This document shows, one piece after another, positions 1 to 10,746 of a stretch of 64,000 bases of DNA (position 1 is the first letter of the stretch; every line of letters begins with the position of its first letter). The stretch covers positions 9,751,001 to 9,815,000 of the forward strand of contig NC_091942.1 of assembly GCF_041260155.1 (NCBI RefSeq). Direction: 5' to 3'. This DNA is from Ptychodera flava. Its lineage: Eukaryota > Hemichordata > Enteropneusta > Ptychoderidae. The notes below the pieces were generated by a model. The model was not told where the DNA came from. It searched no databases and saw nothing but the letters and a program-made list of their open reading frames with translations. Both the position numbers and the translations under genes were made by a program.

Positions 1-454
1 CTTTTAAAATACCTGTTGACTGCATCATTGTGCTAAGACCCAGACGTGAAAAACTGAAAACATCACGTTAGCTTGCCATGGATGATGCTACCGTTCACGA
101 TTTTTCTGCAGAAAGAGCCCTTAACGCTGAACGTAAGCCGTTGCTTTGACTAACGAGAAAAAAGTTGTCTTGTTTACGCACAGGTAATGTATACCTATAC
201 AAACAGCCTGAGACCAAATATACTCGCACTTACAGACAAATTTAGAATATACCCAAGAAGTGGACGACGGTATCAAAGTAGAACGTGCCTAATATGTTCG
301 GACTGTCAAACTTTTAGCAAATACCCTTTTGGCCACGGTCCCTTTGTGGAGAGACCGTGTTTTGGCCCATCACTTGTGGGCACTCATTTTGAAGCTTATG
401 GGGTATACAAAGTTTTCACCAGCTTAGTTTTGTAAAAATATGGAATTTTATTTC
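1..454. other. No gene seen
   Basis: Nothing supportable is seen here. The short open frames show no splice signals, codon bias or family motif. Confidence 0.5.
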
Positions 455-640
455 CCCCACAGAGATATCACAGGGATAACGGCCATTTTGAATTTCACTG
501 AAATGTCGATAAATATTGGGAAATTTGTTCCTTCACTGCCGAAATTTACACTCTGATTCCCGATTTTGATTCTTGAGTTCGAAAGAGAATGGTTGAAATT
601 TGCTTGAGGAAAACCGTTCCCATTTGGTAACATTTTTAAA
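455..640 (+). repeat. Dispersed repeat R1, copy 1
   Basis: This stretch shares a sequence order with 9157-9335, 29631-29775 and 54134-54345: a C-rich start (ttcccc.acagag), cacagggat, ccattttgaatttca, a cgataaat block, ccgaaattt, gattcccgattttgattct, and ttgagga near the end. All four copies are on the plus strand. Family unknown; boundaries are approximate. Confidence 0.65.
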
Positions 641-719
641 ACACATTTTTTTAGTGCTAACGGTCGATATTTGACGTAGCGACTGCGCGCGGATCGCGAG
701 ATATCGATAAAATCATGTC
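619..719 (+). repeat. Left arm of a distant inverted repeat
   Basis: About 100 bp (cccatttggtaacattttta through tcgcgagatatcgat) is the near-exact reverse complement of 7908-8009. The two arms enclose the whole 6.35-kb foldback element and a second palindrome. The left arm overlaps the end of R1 copy 1. Confidence 0.85.
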
Positions 720-1077
720 TTCAAAAAAGTAAAAGTTTGAATTCTTGTGGCCCACCTAAATTCAGCTTCCGAACATCGAACGTTCGACTCTGGGGCATTG
801 TCAACTAAGCTATGGAGTACGAGTCTACACTGACGCTGCTGTACGCCACAGTACCACTTGCCTCGGTGATCGGTCATGCCCCGTGGGGGGAAAGCTGAGT
901 CTTACTGACTTGGTGATAAAACGAAAAACAATTTTTGCTGATTCCACCAGAATTCGCATAGGTGACTAGCCCAGTTACGTGCGGTTGATACATAGCGGCC
1001 ACCGAGTGGTATGCATAGACGCATACCACGCGCGCGGCGAACCACACGTACTGTGTGGCAGACAACAAAATGTAGTC

Positions 1078-1274
1078 ATCGGAGGCACAGGTGTACGGAA
1101 CGTTTCGTAGATCGTCGTCGGATTGGAAGTGACCGACACTGTGAGGCCGAAGGCCGAACCTCGGTACAGTGTATAAGAATACAGTACCGAGGTTCGGCCT
1201 TCGGCCTCACAGTGTCGGTCACTTCCAATCCGACGACGATCTACGAAACATTCCGCACACCTGTGATCGGAGGC
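1078..1274. mobile_element. Palindromic MITE with 8-9 bp target duplication
   Basis: Arms of ~82 bp (1086-1167 and 1184-1265) are nearly perfect reverse complements around a 16-nt loop. The ends read cacaggtgt. The direct repeat atcggaggc flanks it at 1078-1086 and 1266-1274. The duplication is 9 bp, or 8 bp if the final c belongs to the element. There is no coding capacity. A 9-bp duplication suggests Mutator-like mobilisation and an 8-bp one hAT-like. Confidence 0.85.
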
Positions 1275-1861
1275 GGCTAATATTTACAAGTAAAAACTTA
1301 TGTTTATGTAATATTGGTTAAAAATAATGACAACGACAAAGCTAAGAAGAAGTTTTCCAAAACTGACCTGTGGTAAAGGTATAATGCTGTAAAGTCCGTG
1401 GGCTAGAGGGGGTCTACGTGCACCCCCCCCCCCCACAGGATAACAAACCTGTATTTTTCAGAACCCTTGGGATCCCTAGAATACGAAATGGAATTTTAAC
1501 AGGAAAAATATAGGGACGCAATAGCTGTTATGGTCATGTTTTGAAGGGTACCGCAAAATCACGATTTTCCAAGCCAAATGCATTTTCGTCAAATCTGTCT
1601 TCTTGTAAGTCATGTGCTGAGCTCATTTTTTAACATAACCTCACTTGTTTGGTATCATTAGAAAGGGAATTTATTCTTCTTTAAGATGACATATTGCATT
1701 ATGCAATATCTTCTACAGTTTTCGTCAAATATAACCAAAACTTACCCCTTACCCCAAAATTTAACATTGCAAATTACAGTAAAACTCAAATTCTACCAAT
1801 TTTTTAGCTGGGCATAATAAAATATGCATTGCTTTGTCTGCAATCTGTTTTATTTGATACA

Positions 1862-4800
1862 GGGACATGTCAGAAATATGAAATAGACTTTTAACAGAAA
1901 AAATATTGGGAATCTACAGCTGTAACAGTCATATTTTGAAGGGTACCGCAAAGTAACAGTGTTGCAGATTTGCATGCATTTTGTTAAAACTGTCTTCCTA
2001 TAAGTTATCTGCTGAGCTTGTTTTTGGATATAACCTGGCTTGTTAGGTATCATTAGAAAGATAATTTACTAATCTTTGAAATGACATATTGTAACATGCA
2101 ATATCTTGTGTAGTTTTCATGATATATAACCAAAACTTACCCCATACCCCAAAGTTTACATTGAAAATTTCAGTCATAGCTAAAACCAAATTCTACCATT
2201 GTTTTAGCTTGACACAAAAAATATGGCCGTTTTTGCTATGAAATCTATTTTATTTGGTACAAGGACATGTCAGAAATATGAAATAGACTTTTAACAGAAA
2301 AAATATTGGGAATCTACAGCTGTAACAGTCATATTTTGAAGGGTACCGCAAAGTAACAGTGTTGCAGATTTGCATGCATTTTTGTTAAATTTGTCGTCTT
2401 ATAAGTTATCTGCTGAGCTTGTTTTTGGATATAACCTGGCTTGTTAGGTATCATTAGAAAGCTAATTTACTAATCTTTGAAATGACATATTGTAACATGC
2501 AATATCTTGTGTAGTTTTCATGATATATAACCAAAACTTACCCCATACCCCAAAGTTTACATTGAAAATTTCAGTCATAGCTAAAACCAAATTCTACCAT
2601 TTTTTTAGCTTGACACAAAAAATATGGCCGTTTTTGCTATGAAATCTATTTTATTTGGTACAGGGACATGTCAGAAATATGAAATAGACTTTTAACAGAA
2701 AAAATATTGGGAATCTACAGCTGTAACAGTCATATTTTGAAGGGTACCGCAAAATCATAGTGTAGCAGATTTGCATGCATTTTTGTTAAATTTGTCTTCC
2801 TATAAGTTATCTGCTGAGCTTGTTTTTGGATATAACCTGACTTGTTAGGTATCATTAGAAAGCTAATTTACTAATGTTTAGAATGACATATTGTAACATG
2901 CAATATCTTGTGTAGTTTTCATGATATATAACCAAAACTTACCCCATACCCCAAAGTTTACATTGAAAATTTCAGTCATAGCTAAAACCAAATTCTACCA
3001 TTTTTTAGCTTGACACAAAAAATCTGGCTGTGTTTGCTATGAAATCTATTTTATTTGGTACGGGTCATGTCAGAAATATGAAATAGACTTTTAACAGAAA
3101 AAATATTAGGACTCTACAGCTGTTGCGGTCATATTTTGAAGGGTGCCGCAAAATCACAGTGTTGCAGATTTGCATGCATTTTTGTTAAATTTGTCGTCTT
3201 ATAAGTTATCTGCTGAGCTTGTTTTTGAATATAACCTGGCTTGTCAGGTATCATTAGAAAGATAATTTACTAATGTTTAGAATGACATATTGTAACATGC
3301 AATATCTTGTGTAGTTTTCATGATATATAACCAAAACTTACCCCATACCCCAAAGTTTACATTGAAAATTTCAGTCATAGCTAAAACCAAATTCTACCAT
3401 TTTTTAGCTTGACACAAAAATCTGGCTGTGTTTGCTATGAAATCTATTTTATTTGGTACAAGGACATGTCAGAAATATGAAATAGACTTTTAACAGAAAA
3501 AATATTAGGACTCTACAGCTGTTGCGGTCATATTTTGAAGGGTGCCGCAAAATCACAGTGTTGCAGATTTGCATGCATTTTTGTTAAATTTGTCGTCTTA
3601 TAAGTTATCTGCTGAGCTTGTTTTTGATATAACCTGGCTTGTCAGGTATCATTAGAAAGATAATTTACTAATGTTTAGAATGACATATTGTAACATGCAA
3701 TATCTTCAGTAGTTTTCATGATATATAACCAAAACTTACCCCATACCCCAAAGTTTACATTGAAAAATGCAGTCATAGCTAAAACCAAATTCTACCAATT
3801 TTTTAGCTTGACACAAAAAATATGGCCGTTTTTGCTATGAAATCTATTTGATTTTGTACAGGAACATATCAGAAATATGAAATAGACTTTTAACAGAAAA
3901 AATATTGGGAATCTACAGCTGTAACAGTCAGATTTTGAAGGGTACAGGAAAATCTCAGTATTCCTGACTTGTGTGCATTTTTGTTGAATCTATCGTCTTT
4001 TAAGTCATCTGCTGAGCTTCTTATAGAATATAATGTAAGTTGTTAGGTATCATTAGTAAGATTATTTACTAGTCTTTAAAATGACATAATGTAACATGCA
4101 ATATCTTGTACAGATTTTTATGAAATATGACCAAAACTTACCCCATACCCCAAAATTTACATCGAAAACTACTGTCATAGCTACTGTCAAATTCAAGCAA
4201 TTTTTTACGCAGACATAAAAAATTAGACAATTTTTTGTATAAAATCTGTTTTATTTTGTATTTTGCCATATCAGAAATATGAAATGAACTTTTAACAGAA
4301 AAAATATTAGGATTCTATAGCTGTAACAGCTGTATTTTTAAGGGTACAGCAAAATCTCAGTATTCCTGATTCGTATGTGTTTTTGTTAAATCTGTCATCT
4401 TATAAGTCGTCTACTAAGCTTGTTATTGATTATAACTGGGTTTGTTTAGTATCATTGAAAAGGTAATTGAATATTCTTTACAATGACATATTGTAACAGG
4501 CAGTATCTTGTATATTTTACATGGAATATGACCAAAACGTACCCCATACCCCAAGGTTTATATTGAAAGTACTGTCATACATAACGTGATCAAATTCCGT
4601 GAATTTTTAGCTAGACATGATAAAAATAGCTCTGTTTCGGTATTAAATCTGTTGTATATGGTACTGGGTCATGTCAGAAATGTGAAATAGACTTTTAACA
4701 GAAAAAATATTTGGACTGTATGGTTGTAACAGCCATATTTTGAAGGGAAATGCAAAATCGCAGTACCGCAAACTGGCACCTTTTTTGTTAAATTCTTCTT

Positions 4801-5100
4801 CTTGTAAGTCATCTGCTGAACTTATTTTGTGACACAACCTGGCTTGTGAGGTATCATTAGTAGGGCAATTTATTTTTCTTTAAGATGACATATTGTTATA
4901 CACAATGTCACTCATAGTTTCCTGGAATATGGTCAAACTTTACCCCATACCCAAAAAGTTCAAATCGCAAATTACGGCTTATCTTAAATTCTACCATTTT
5001 TGCTGCACATAATACAAAAGGCAATTCTTGTTTAAATCTGATTTATTTGTTACAAAAGTATGTCACAAGTATAAAATTAACTTATAACGGGAAGATGATA
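1862..5100 (+). repeat. Left tandem array of ~400-bp monomer
   Basis: The block gtcagaaatatgaaatagac recurs near 1868, 2270, 2669, 3068, 3469 and 3869, with diverged forms near 4269, 4670 and 5065. Each monomer also carries ggtaccgca, taagttatctgctgagctt, aggtatcattagaaag and accaaaacttaccccatacc in fixed order. Units between 2264 and 3860 are the most alike; those past 3950 drift. Confidence 0.9.
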
Positions 5101-5209
5101 CAATTTAGTAGCCATTTGGATCATTTTTGGAGGGGGAACCCATATATTGCGAATGTATGTGTTTCGGCAAATTTGCCCTGATACCTGGGTACCCTTCCAA
5201 ATATGATCC

Positions 5210-7290
5210 AAAAGGCTACAAAATCATATTATGTTCCTGTTAAAAGATAGTTTCATATTTGTGACATACTTTTTTAACAAAATCACAGATTTCATAGATT
5301 GCATACAAGCATTGCCTTTGGTATATAAAGTTAATAAATTGTAAAAAAAGGTAGAGTTTCAGATTTGCAGTAATTTGCTGTGTAAACCTTGGGGTATGGG
5401 GTAAGTTTTGGTCCTATTTCATGAAACCTAAACAAGACATTGCATATTACGATATGTCATTTTAAAGACTAGTAAATTACCTTTCTATTGATACCTAACA
5501 AGCCAGGTTATGTCAAAAATCAAGCTCAGCAGATGACTTATAAGAAGACACATTTAACGAAAAAGCAAGCGAGTTGGCAATACTGTGATTTTGCGAGACC
5601 CTTCAAAATATGACTGTTACAGCTGTAGAGTCCCAATATATTTTCTGTTAAAAGTCTATTTCATATTTCTGACATTCCTCAGTACCAAATAAAAAGATTT
5701 GATATAAAGCCTTGCCTTATTTGTTATGTCTAGCTAGAAAATTGGTAGAATTTGACGATAGCTACGAAAGTAATTTTCGATATAAACTTTGTGGTATGGG
5801 GTAAGTTTTCGTCATATTCCATGAAAACTATATCAGACATGGCATATAACAATATGTCATTTAAAACAGTAGTAAATTAGCTTTTTAATGATACCAAATA
5901 AACATGGTTATGTAATAAAATAAGCGCAGCAGAAGACCTACAATGGGACAAAGTTAACAAAAGCACATATGAGTCTGCACTGCTGTGATTTGCAGTATTC
6001 CACAGAATATGCCTGTTACAGCCATAGAATACCAATATTCTTTCTGTTAAAAGTCTATTTCATATTTCTGACATGTTTCTGTACCAAATAAAATATATTT
6101 AATAGCAAAAATGGCCAGATGTTATATGTCTAGGTAAAAAAATGGTAGAATTTGTTTTAGCTATGACTGAAATTTTCAATGTAAACTTTGGGGTATGGGG
6201 TAATTTTTGGTTATATATCATGAAAACTACACAAGATATTGCATGTTACAATATGTCATTCTAAACATTAGTAAATTAGCTTTCTAATGATACCTAACAA
6301 GCCAGGTTATATCCAAAAACAAGCTCAGCAGATAACTTATAGGAAGACAAATTTAACAAAAATGCATGCAAATCTGCTACACTATGATTTTGCGGTACCC
6401 TTCAAAATATGACTGTTACAGCTGTAGATTCCCAATATTTTTTCTGTTAAAAGTCTATTTCATGTTTCTGATATATCTCTGTACCAAATAAAACAGATTT
6501 AATAGCAAAAAAGGCCATATTTTTTGTGTCAAGCTAAAAAATGGTAGAATTTGGTTTTAGCTATGACTGAAATTTTCAATGTAAACTTTGGGGTATGGGG
6601 TAAGTTTTGGTTATATATCATGATAACTACACAAGATATTGCATGTTACAATATGTCATTCTAAACATTAGTAAATTATCTTTCTAATGATACCTAACAA
6701 GCCAGGTTATATTCAAAAACAAGCTCAGCAGATAACTTATAGGAAGACAAATTAAACAAAAATGCATGCAAATCTGCAACACTGTTACTTTGCGGTACCC
6801 TTCAAAATATGACTGTTACAGCTACAGATTCCCAATATTTTTTCTGTTAAAAGTCTATTTCATATTTCTGACATGTCCCTGTACCAAATGAAATAGATTT
6901 CATAGCAAAAACGGCCATATTTTTTGTGTCAAGCTAAAACAATGGTAGAATTTGGTTTTAGCTATGACTGAAATTTCAATGTAAACTTTGGGTATGGGGT
7001 AAGTTTTGGTTATATATCATGAAAACTACACAAGATATAGCATGTTACAATATGTCATTTCAAAGATTAGTAAATTATCTTTCTAATGATACCTAACAAG
7101 CCAGGTTATATCCAAAAACAAGCTCAGCAGATAACTTATAGGAAGACAGTTTTAACAAAAATGCATGCAAATCTGCAACACTGTTACTTTGCGGTACCCT
7201 TCAAAATATGACTGTTACAGCTGTAGATTCCCAATATTTTTTCTGTTAAAAGTCTATTTCATATTTCTGACATGTCCCTGTATCAAATAA
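5210..7290 (-). repeat. Right tandem array of the same monomer, inverted
   Basis: The reverse complement of the left-array monomer recurs with the block gtctatttcatatttctgac near 5645, 6045, 6450, 6850 and 7250, plus a diverged unit at about 5230. The right array is shorter than the left, so a folded hairpin would leave several left monomers unpaired or slipped. Confidence 0.88.
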
Positions 7291-7907
7291 AACAGATTGC
7301 AGACAAAGCAATGCATATTTTATTATGCCCAGCTAAAAAATTGGTAGAATTTGAGTTTTACTGTAATTTGCAATGTTAAATTTTGGGGTAAGGGGTAAGT
7401 TTTGGTTATATTTGACGAAAACTGTAGAAGATATTGCATAATGCAATATGTCATCTTAAAGAAGAATAAATTCCCTTTCTAATGATACCAAACAAGTGAG
7501 GTTATGTTAAAAAATGAGCTCAGCACATGACTTACAAGAAGACAGATTTGACGAAAATGCATTTGGCTTGGAAAATCGTGATTTTGCGGTACCCTTCAAA
7601 CATGACCATAACAGCTATTGCGTCCCTATATTTTTCCTGTTAAATTCCATTTCGTATTCTAGGGATCCCAAGGGTTCTGAAAAATACAGGTTTGTTATCC
7701 TGTGGGGGGGGGGGGTGCACGTAGACCCCCTCTAGCCCACGGATAATGCTATAAAGTCTTCGCAGTGGGAGGTAAAATTGCATCGTTCGAAGTTATTGAC
7801 TCCCTAGAATATCGTCAATAAGCACAACAACAAACCTTCGGTGGATTTCGCGTCATAATCAGAAACGATCGTAAAACTTCGGGATGTGAAAAATACGCTC
7901 GGGAAAT

Positions 7908-8009
7908 GACATGTTATTATCGATATCTCGCGATCCGCGCGCAGTCGCCACGTCAAATATCGACCGTTAGCATTAAAAAGATGTGTTTTAAAAATGTTAC
8001 CAAATGGGA
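7908..8009 (-). repeat. Right arm of a distant inverted repeat
   Basis: Reverse complement of 619-719, including the block cgatatctcgcgatccgcgc and the end ttaccaaatggg. The arms are about 7.2 kb apart. Confidence 0.85.
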
Positions 8010-8249
8010 GTGCCTCTTTAAGCCCTAAAGGTTAATATTTTACATTCCGTTGAACTAACCACTTGTGGGATGAAACGGCGAGCTTTTCCGTGTTTTGTCT
8101 ACATTCTTTCATTGTACGCCTTCATCGTTGTTACGAATCCAATAGTCTTGCTCTTAGATGGACAAATTGTCATGCTAAGGTATACCGTTTTATTTTGTAA
8201 AGAGAATGTTTAAGACCGAGACCGGCCCACGATTACAGTCAGAACTTGA

Positions 8250-8372
8250 GACTTCTAATGCAATCGATGTATTCGTTGATCGTTTCTGGCAAGATGAGAC
8301 TGTCACACGCGCACTGTCATAACTTCCGACTTCCAGGGCAATCGATGTACTCCTTGACCGCTTCTTGGCTAC
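8250..8372. repeat. Short diverged direct repeat
   Basis: Two ~35-bp blocks containing gcaatcgatgta.tc.ttga (about 8257-8290 and 8335-8369) repeat at a spacing of ~78 bp. No function is evident. Confidence 0.45.
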
Positions 8373-8494
8373 AGTTTGTATGAATTTTGCATAATTTGGT
8401 TCGAATGTAGTTGTCGGGGCTCCCGAACGACTTTCCATATGTTTGGATGTCTCCGCTCAACTATCATAGAATACATCAACATCAACACATCAAC

Positions 8495-8600
8495 AGAAAC
8501 TGCCTCACATATGGGAGGAGTCTGGGAGCGACAAATTCGCACTGTGCGATCCATCCTAGTATCCTTGCTGAGAAATCACGGAAAGCAACACGCTGGCTAT
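8495..8600 (+). mobile_element. BEL/Pao LTR retrotransposon fossil (integrase-end piece)
   Basis: A short stretch encodes ASHMGGVWERQIRTVRSIL, close to the motif that follows the integrase core in BEL/Pao pol proteins. Only a small piece remains and no LTRs were recognised around it, so it is an old broken remnant. Its limits are uncertain. Confidence 0.6.
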
Positions 8601-8640
8601 TGACGTATTTACTTATGCTAGATGATCGTATTCACTAGAA

Positions 8641-9156
8641 ACACAGTAATGTTACAGTTTTATAGTCTGTATTCACTCAATTTCAGGTGACGTATTACCG
8701 GTAACACTACATCCTGAAATCTATCAGGCTGTGGACAGTTTCTCAATAGAAAAGCGAGACAATAAATGCCACAGTCACTTGGAGGTACTTGAGAATATAG
8801 GTAATTAATCATGAACATAAATAAATAAATACATTGATTGACTGATAAATTAAATTTAAAAATGTATCATCACAAAGCCACTGAAGAGTAATACCTTTAA
8901 TTACCATTTATGTATCATTCATTTGAGTTAATTCAGAGTTTACAAAAACTATATTAACAGATATAAAAAGTGCGAATTTCAAGAGAAATGGAATGATTAT
9001 ACTAATGGAATCTTGCTTTGTTAGACAGCGTTGCCATGGAAGACTATTACGCTTCACAATTTTCCTGAGGGTAAAGGATCGTGACCTATTCCAGCGTGTT
9101 CAGTAGCCCTGGTCAACAGGACATATTTTTATAACGATAACTGTGTTTGTTTTATT
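8641..9156. other. Gene-free AT-rich stretch
   Basis: No frame, hairpin or repeat family is recognised here apart from short aataaata runs near 8820. Confidence 0.45.
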
Positions 9157-9335
9157 TTCCCCATAGAGTTACGTTTTAAACAGAGACGGTGGTCCTTTTG
9201 AATTTCAAATATCGGTAAATCTTGGCTAATTTGTTTCTCTAGTACCGAAATTTGCACGGTGATTCCCGATTTTCATTCTCGGTTTTGAAAGAGAATGACT
9301 GAAAGATTCCTTGAGGAAAGTTTTAAGCAAAAGTT
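9157..9335 (+). repeat. Dispersed repeat R1, copy 2
   Basis: It starts ttttccccatagagtta and carries ttttgaatttcaaatatcgg, gattcccgattttcattctc and ccttgagga in the same order as the other R1 copies. It lies downstream of the sulfotransferase stop codon. Confidence 0.7.
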
Positions 9336-9708
9336 TAAGTTTTCGACGCGCATACTACCCTTAGAAAAACGGGAAAAAATAATGCCTTTAGCGGTATAGT
9401 TGCCAGCAACCAGCGCTGTTCGATCAGGAAGTTCTGGTCCAAACTCTCGGACTCTAACTTTTTTACTCCGCTTCGAAGCTTATCAAGTGAAATGGCAGGG
9501 AGAGGACTTTTGGCGATAAGTTGCGAACAGTAATTACTGTCCGAAACATTGTAAGTGCTCATAATAATATAGCAAATTGAAGGAGCTTTTTTGAAATAAA
9601 AAAATACTTCTTGTATCCTATATATATTTTGTAGAAATTAGAATTACATAACAACTGCATGGGTTGCCTAATGCCTGTCCCATACGCGAATTAAAGGAAA
9701 AAATATTA

Positions 9709-10711
9709 TCAAAGCTCAAAGGTCATCTCCAAATCGCTGTCCTTCATCCATTCTTTGTAATGCCTATCGAATATTTCGTTCTCGGCCACTGTGAAGTACT
9801 TCTTCCAACCGCCGGCTCCACCTGTAAATTGACCAACAGCAACAACATTATGCATCTTGCGACACAACAGTGACTTTAATATCGTAAGTAGGAAAAAACT
9901 CAACGACCGATGAACCATGAAAATCTAGTAACCCACCTTTCCTTACGAACGGAGAGTCTCCTTCAGCCTTCACGTTGACAGACTTTTCGCAGTAGTTATT
10001 TTTGGTGGCCATCTTGTTTTTCTTCATGTTTCCTATTGTGCAGCGATGACTTATCTTTTTCACAACATCGTCAGCCAGCTGGATGTCAAGAAACTTTGCA
10101 ATTTTTCGAATATTCGATTCTAGGTCCTACAGATTGAGTGAAAAAGAATATTCTGTTTTATATATGCAGTGCCTGTAAAGAAGTCAATTGAAAAGTATGG
10201 CGGGGATCGACAATCAGATCTTGGACCACAGTGATCAAACTGGAGAGAGTATCTGCAGCACAATCTTGTGAAAATACAACCTTGCTACTTGGGCAAAAAT
10301 ACAGGGGCACGTTTCGTATATAGTAAAATGTTTGCACGCCGGAAAAGGGGAAGAAGATTGAAACGTGAAATAACTTTGTACGTCTTCCCCGACCACTCGC
10401 AGAGGTGTAATGATCAACCCGTACCTGACCTACTGGAACTCATCTCTGGACCCCCTCCGATGTAATTGGCTATCACTTCTCAGACTTACCTGAAACATGT
10501 CCTCATACTTCAGAAACAAGACATTTTTATCATGCCTCCTCTTCCACCACGTGAGCACGTGTTCGTGCCATTGACTCCCATCATCTTAAGGAATAAATAA
10601 GAAACTATTTGCAGATTTATTGATCTTCCCTGTCCCAAGTCCAATATTTGTCAATGTAATTGATTATCTAATGAAAAGAAAGCTGGGAGCTCGGTTGGGA
10701 TACACCCCCAA

Positions 10712-10746
<35 letters not shown>

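Larger units (their letters stand above)
1395..7743. mobile_element. Foldback element with satellite-like arms
   Basis: The element starts tccgtgggctagagggggtc and ends with its reverse complement, each end followed inward by a poly-C/poly-G tract. It is flanked by taatgctgtaaag (1382-1394) and taatgctataaag (7744-7756), a 13-bp direct repeat with one mismatch. Each arm is a tandem array of a ~400-bp monomer, about 10 units on the left and 7 on the right. Orientation flips near 5150. The outermost ~500 bp of the two arms are almost identical, while monomers toward the centre diverge. No transposase-like frame is present, so it is non-autonomous. The structure resembles Foldback/Galileo-type or MULE elements with long tandem-repeat ends; the superfamily is not proven. 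Confidence 0.85.

Noticed and set aside
1862-7290. Regularly spaced repeats resembling a CRISPR array
   Set aside because: The unit is ~400 bp with no unique spacers, in animal DNA. It is a satellite-like tandem array.
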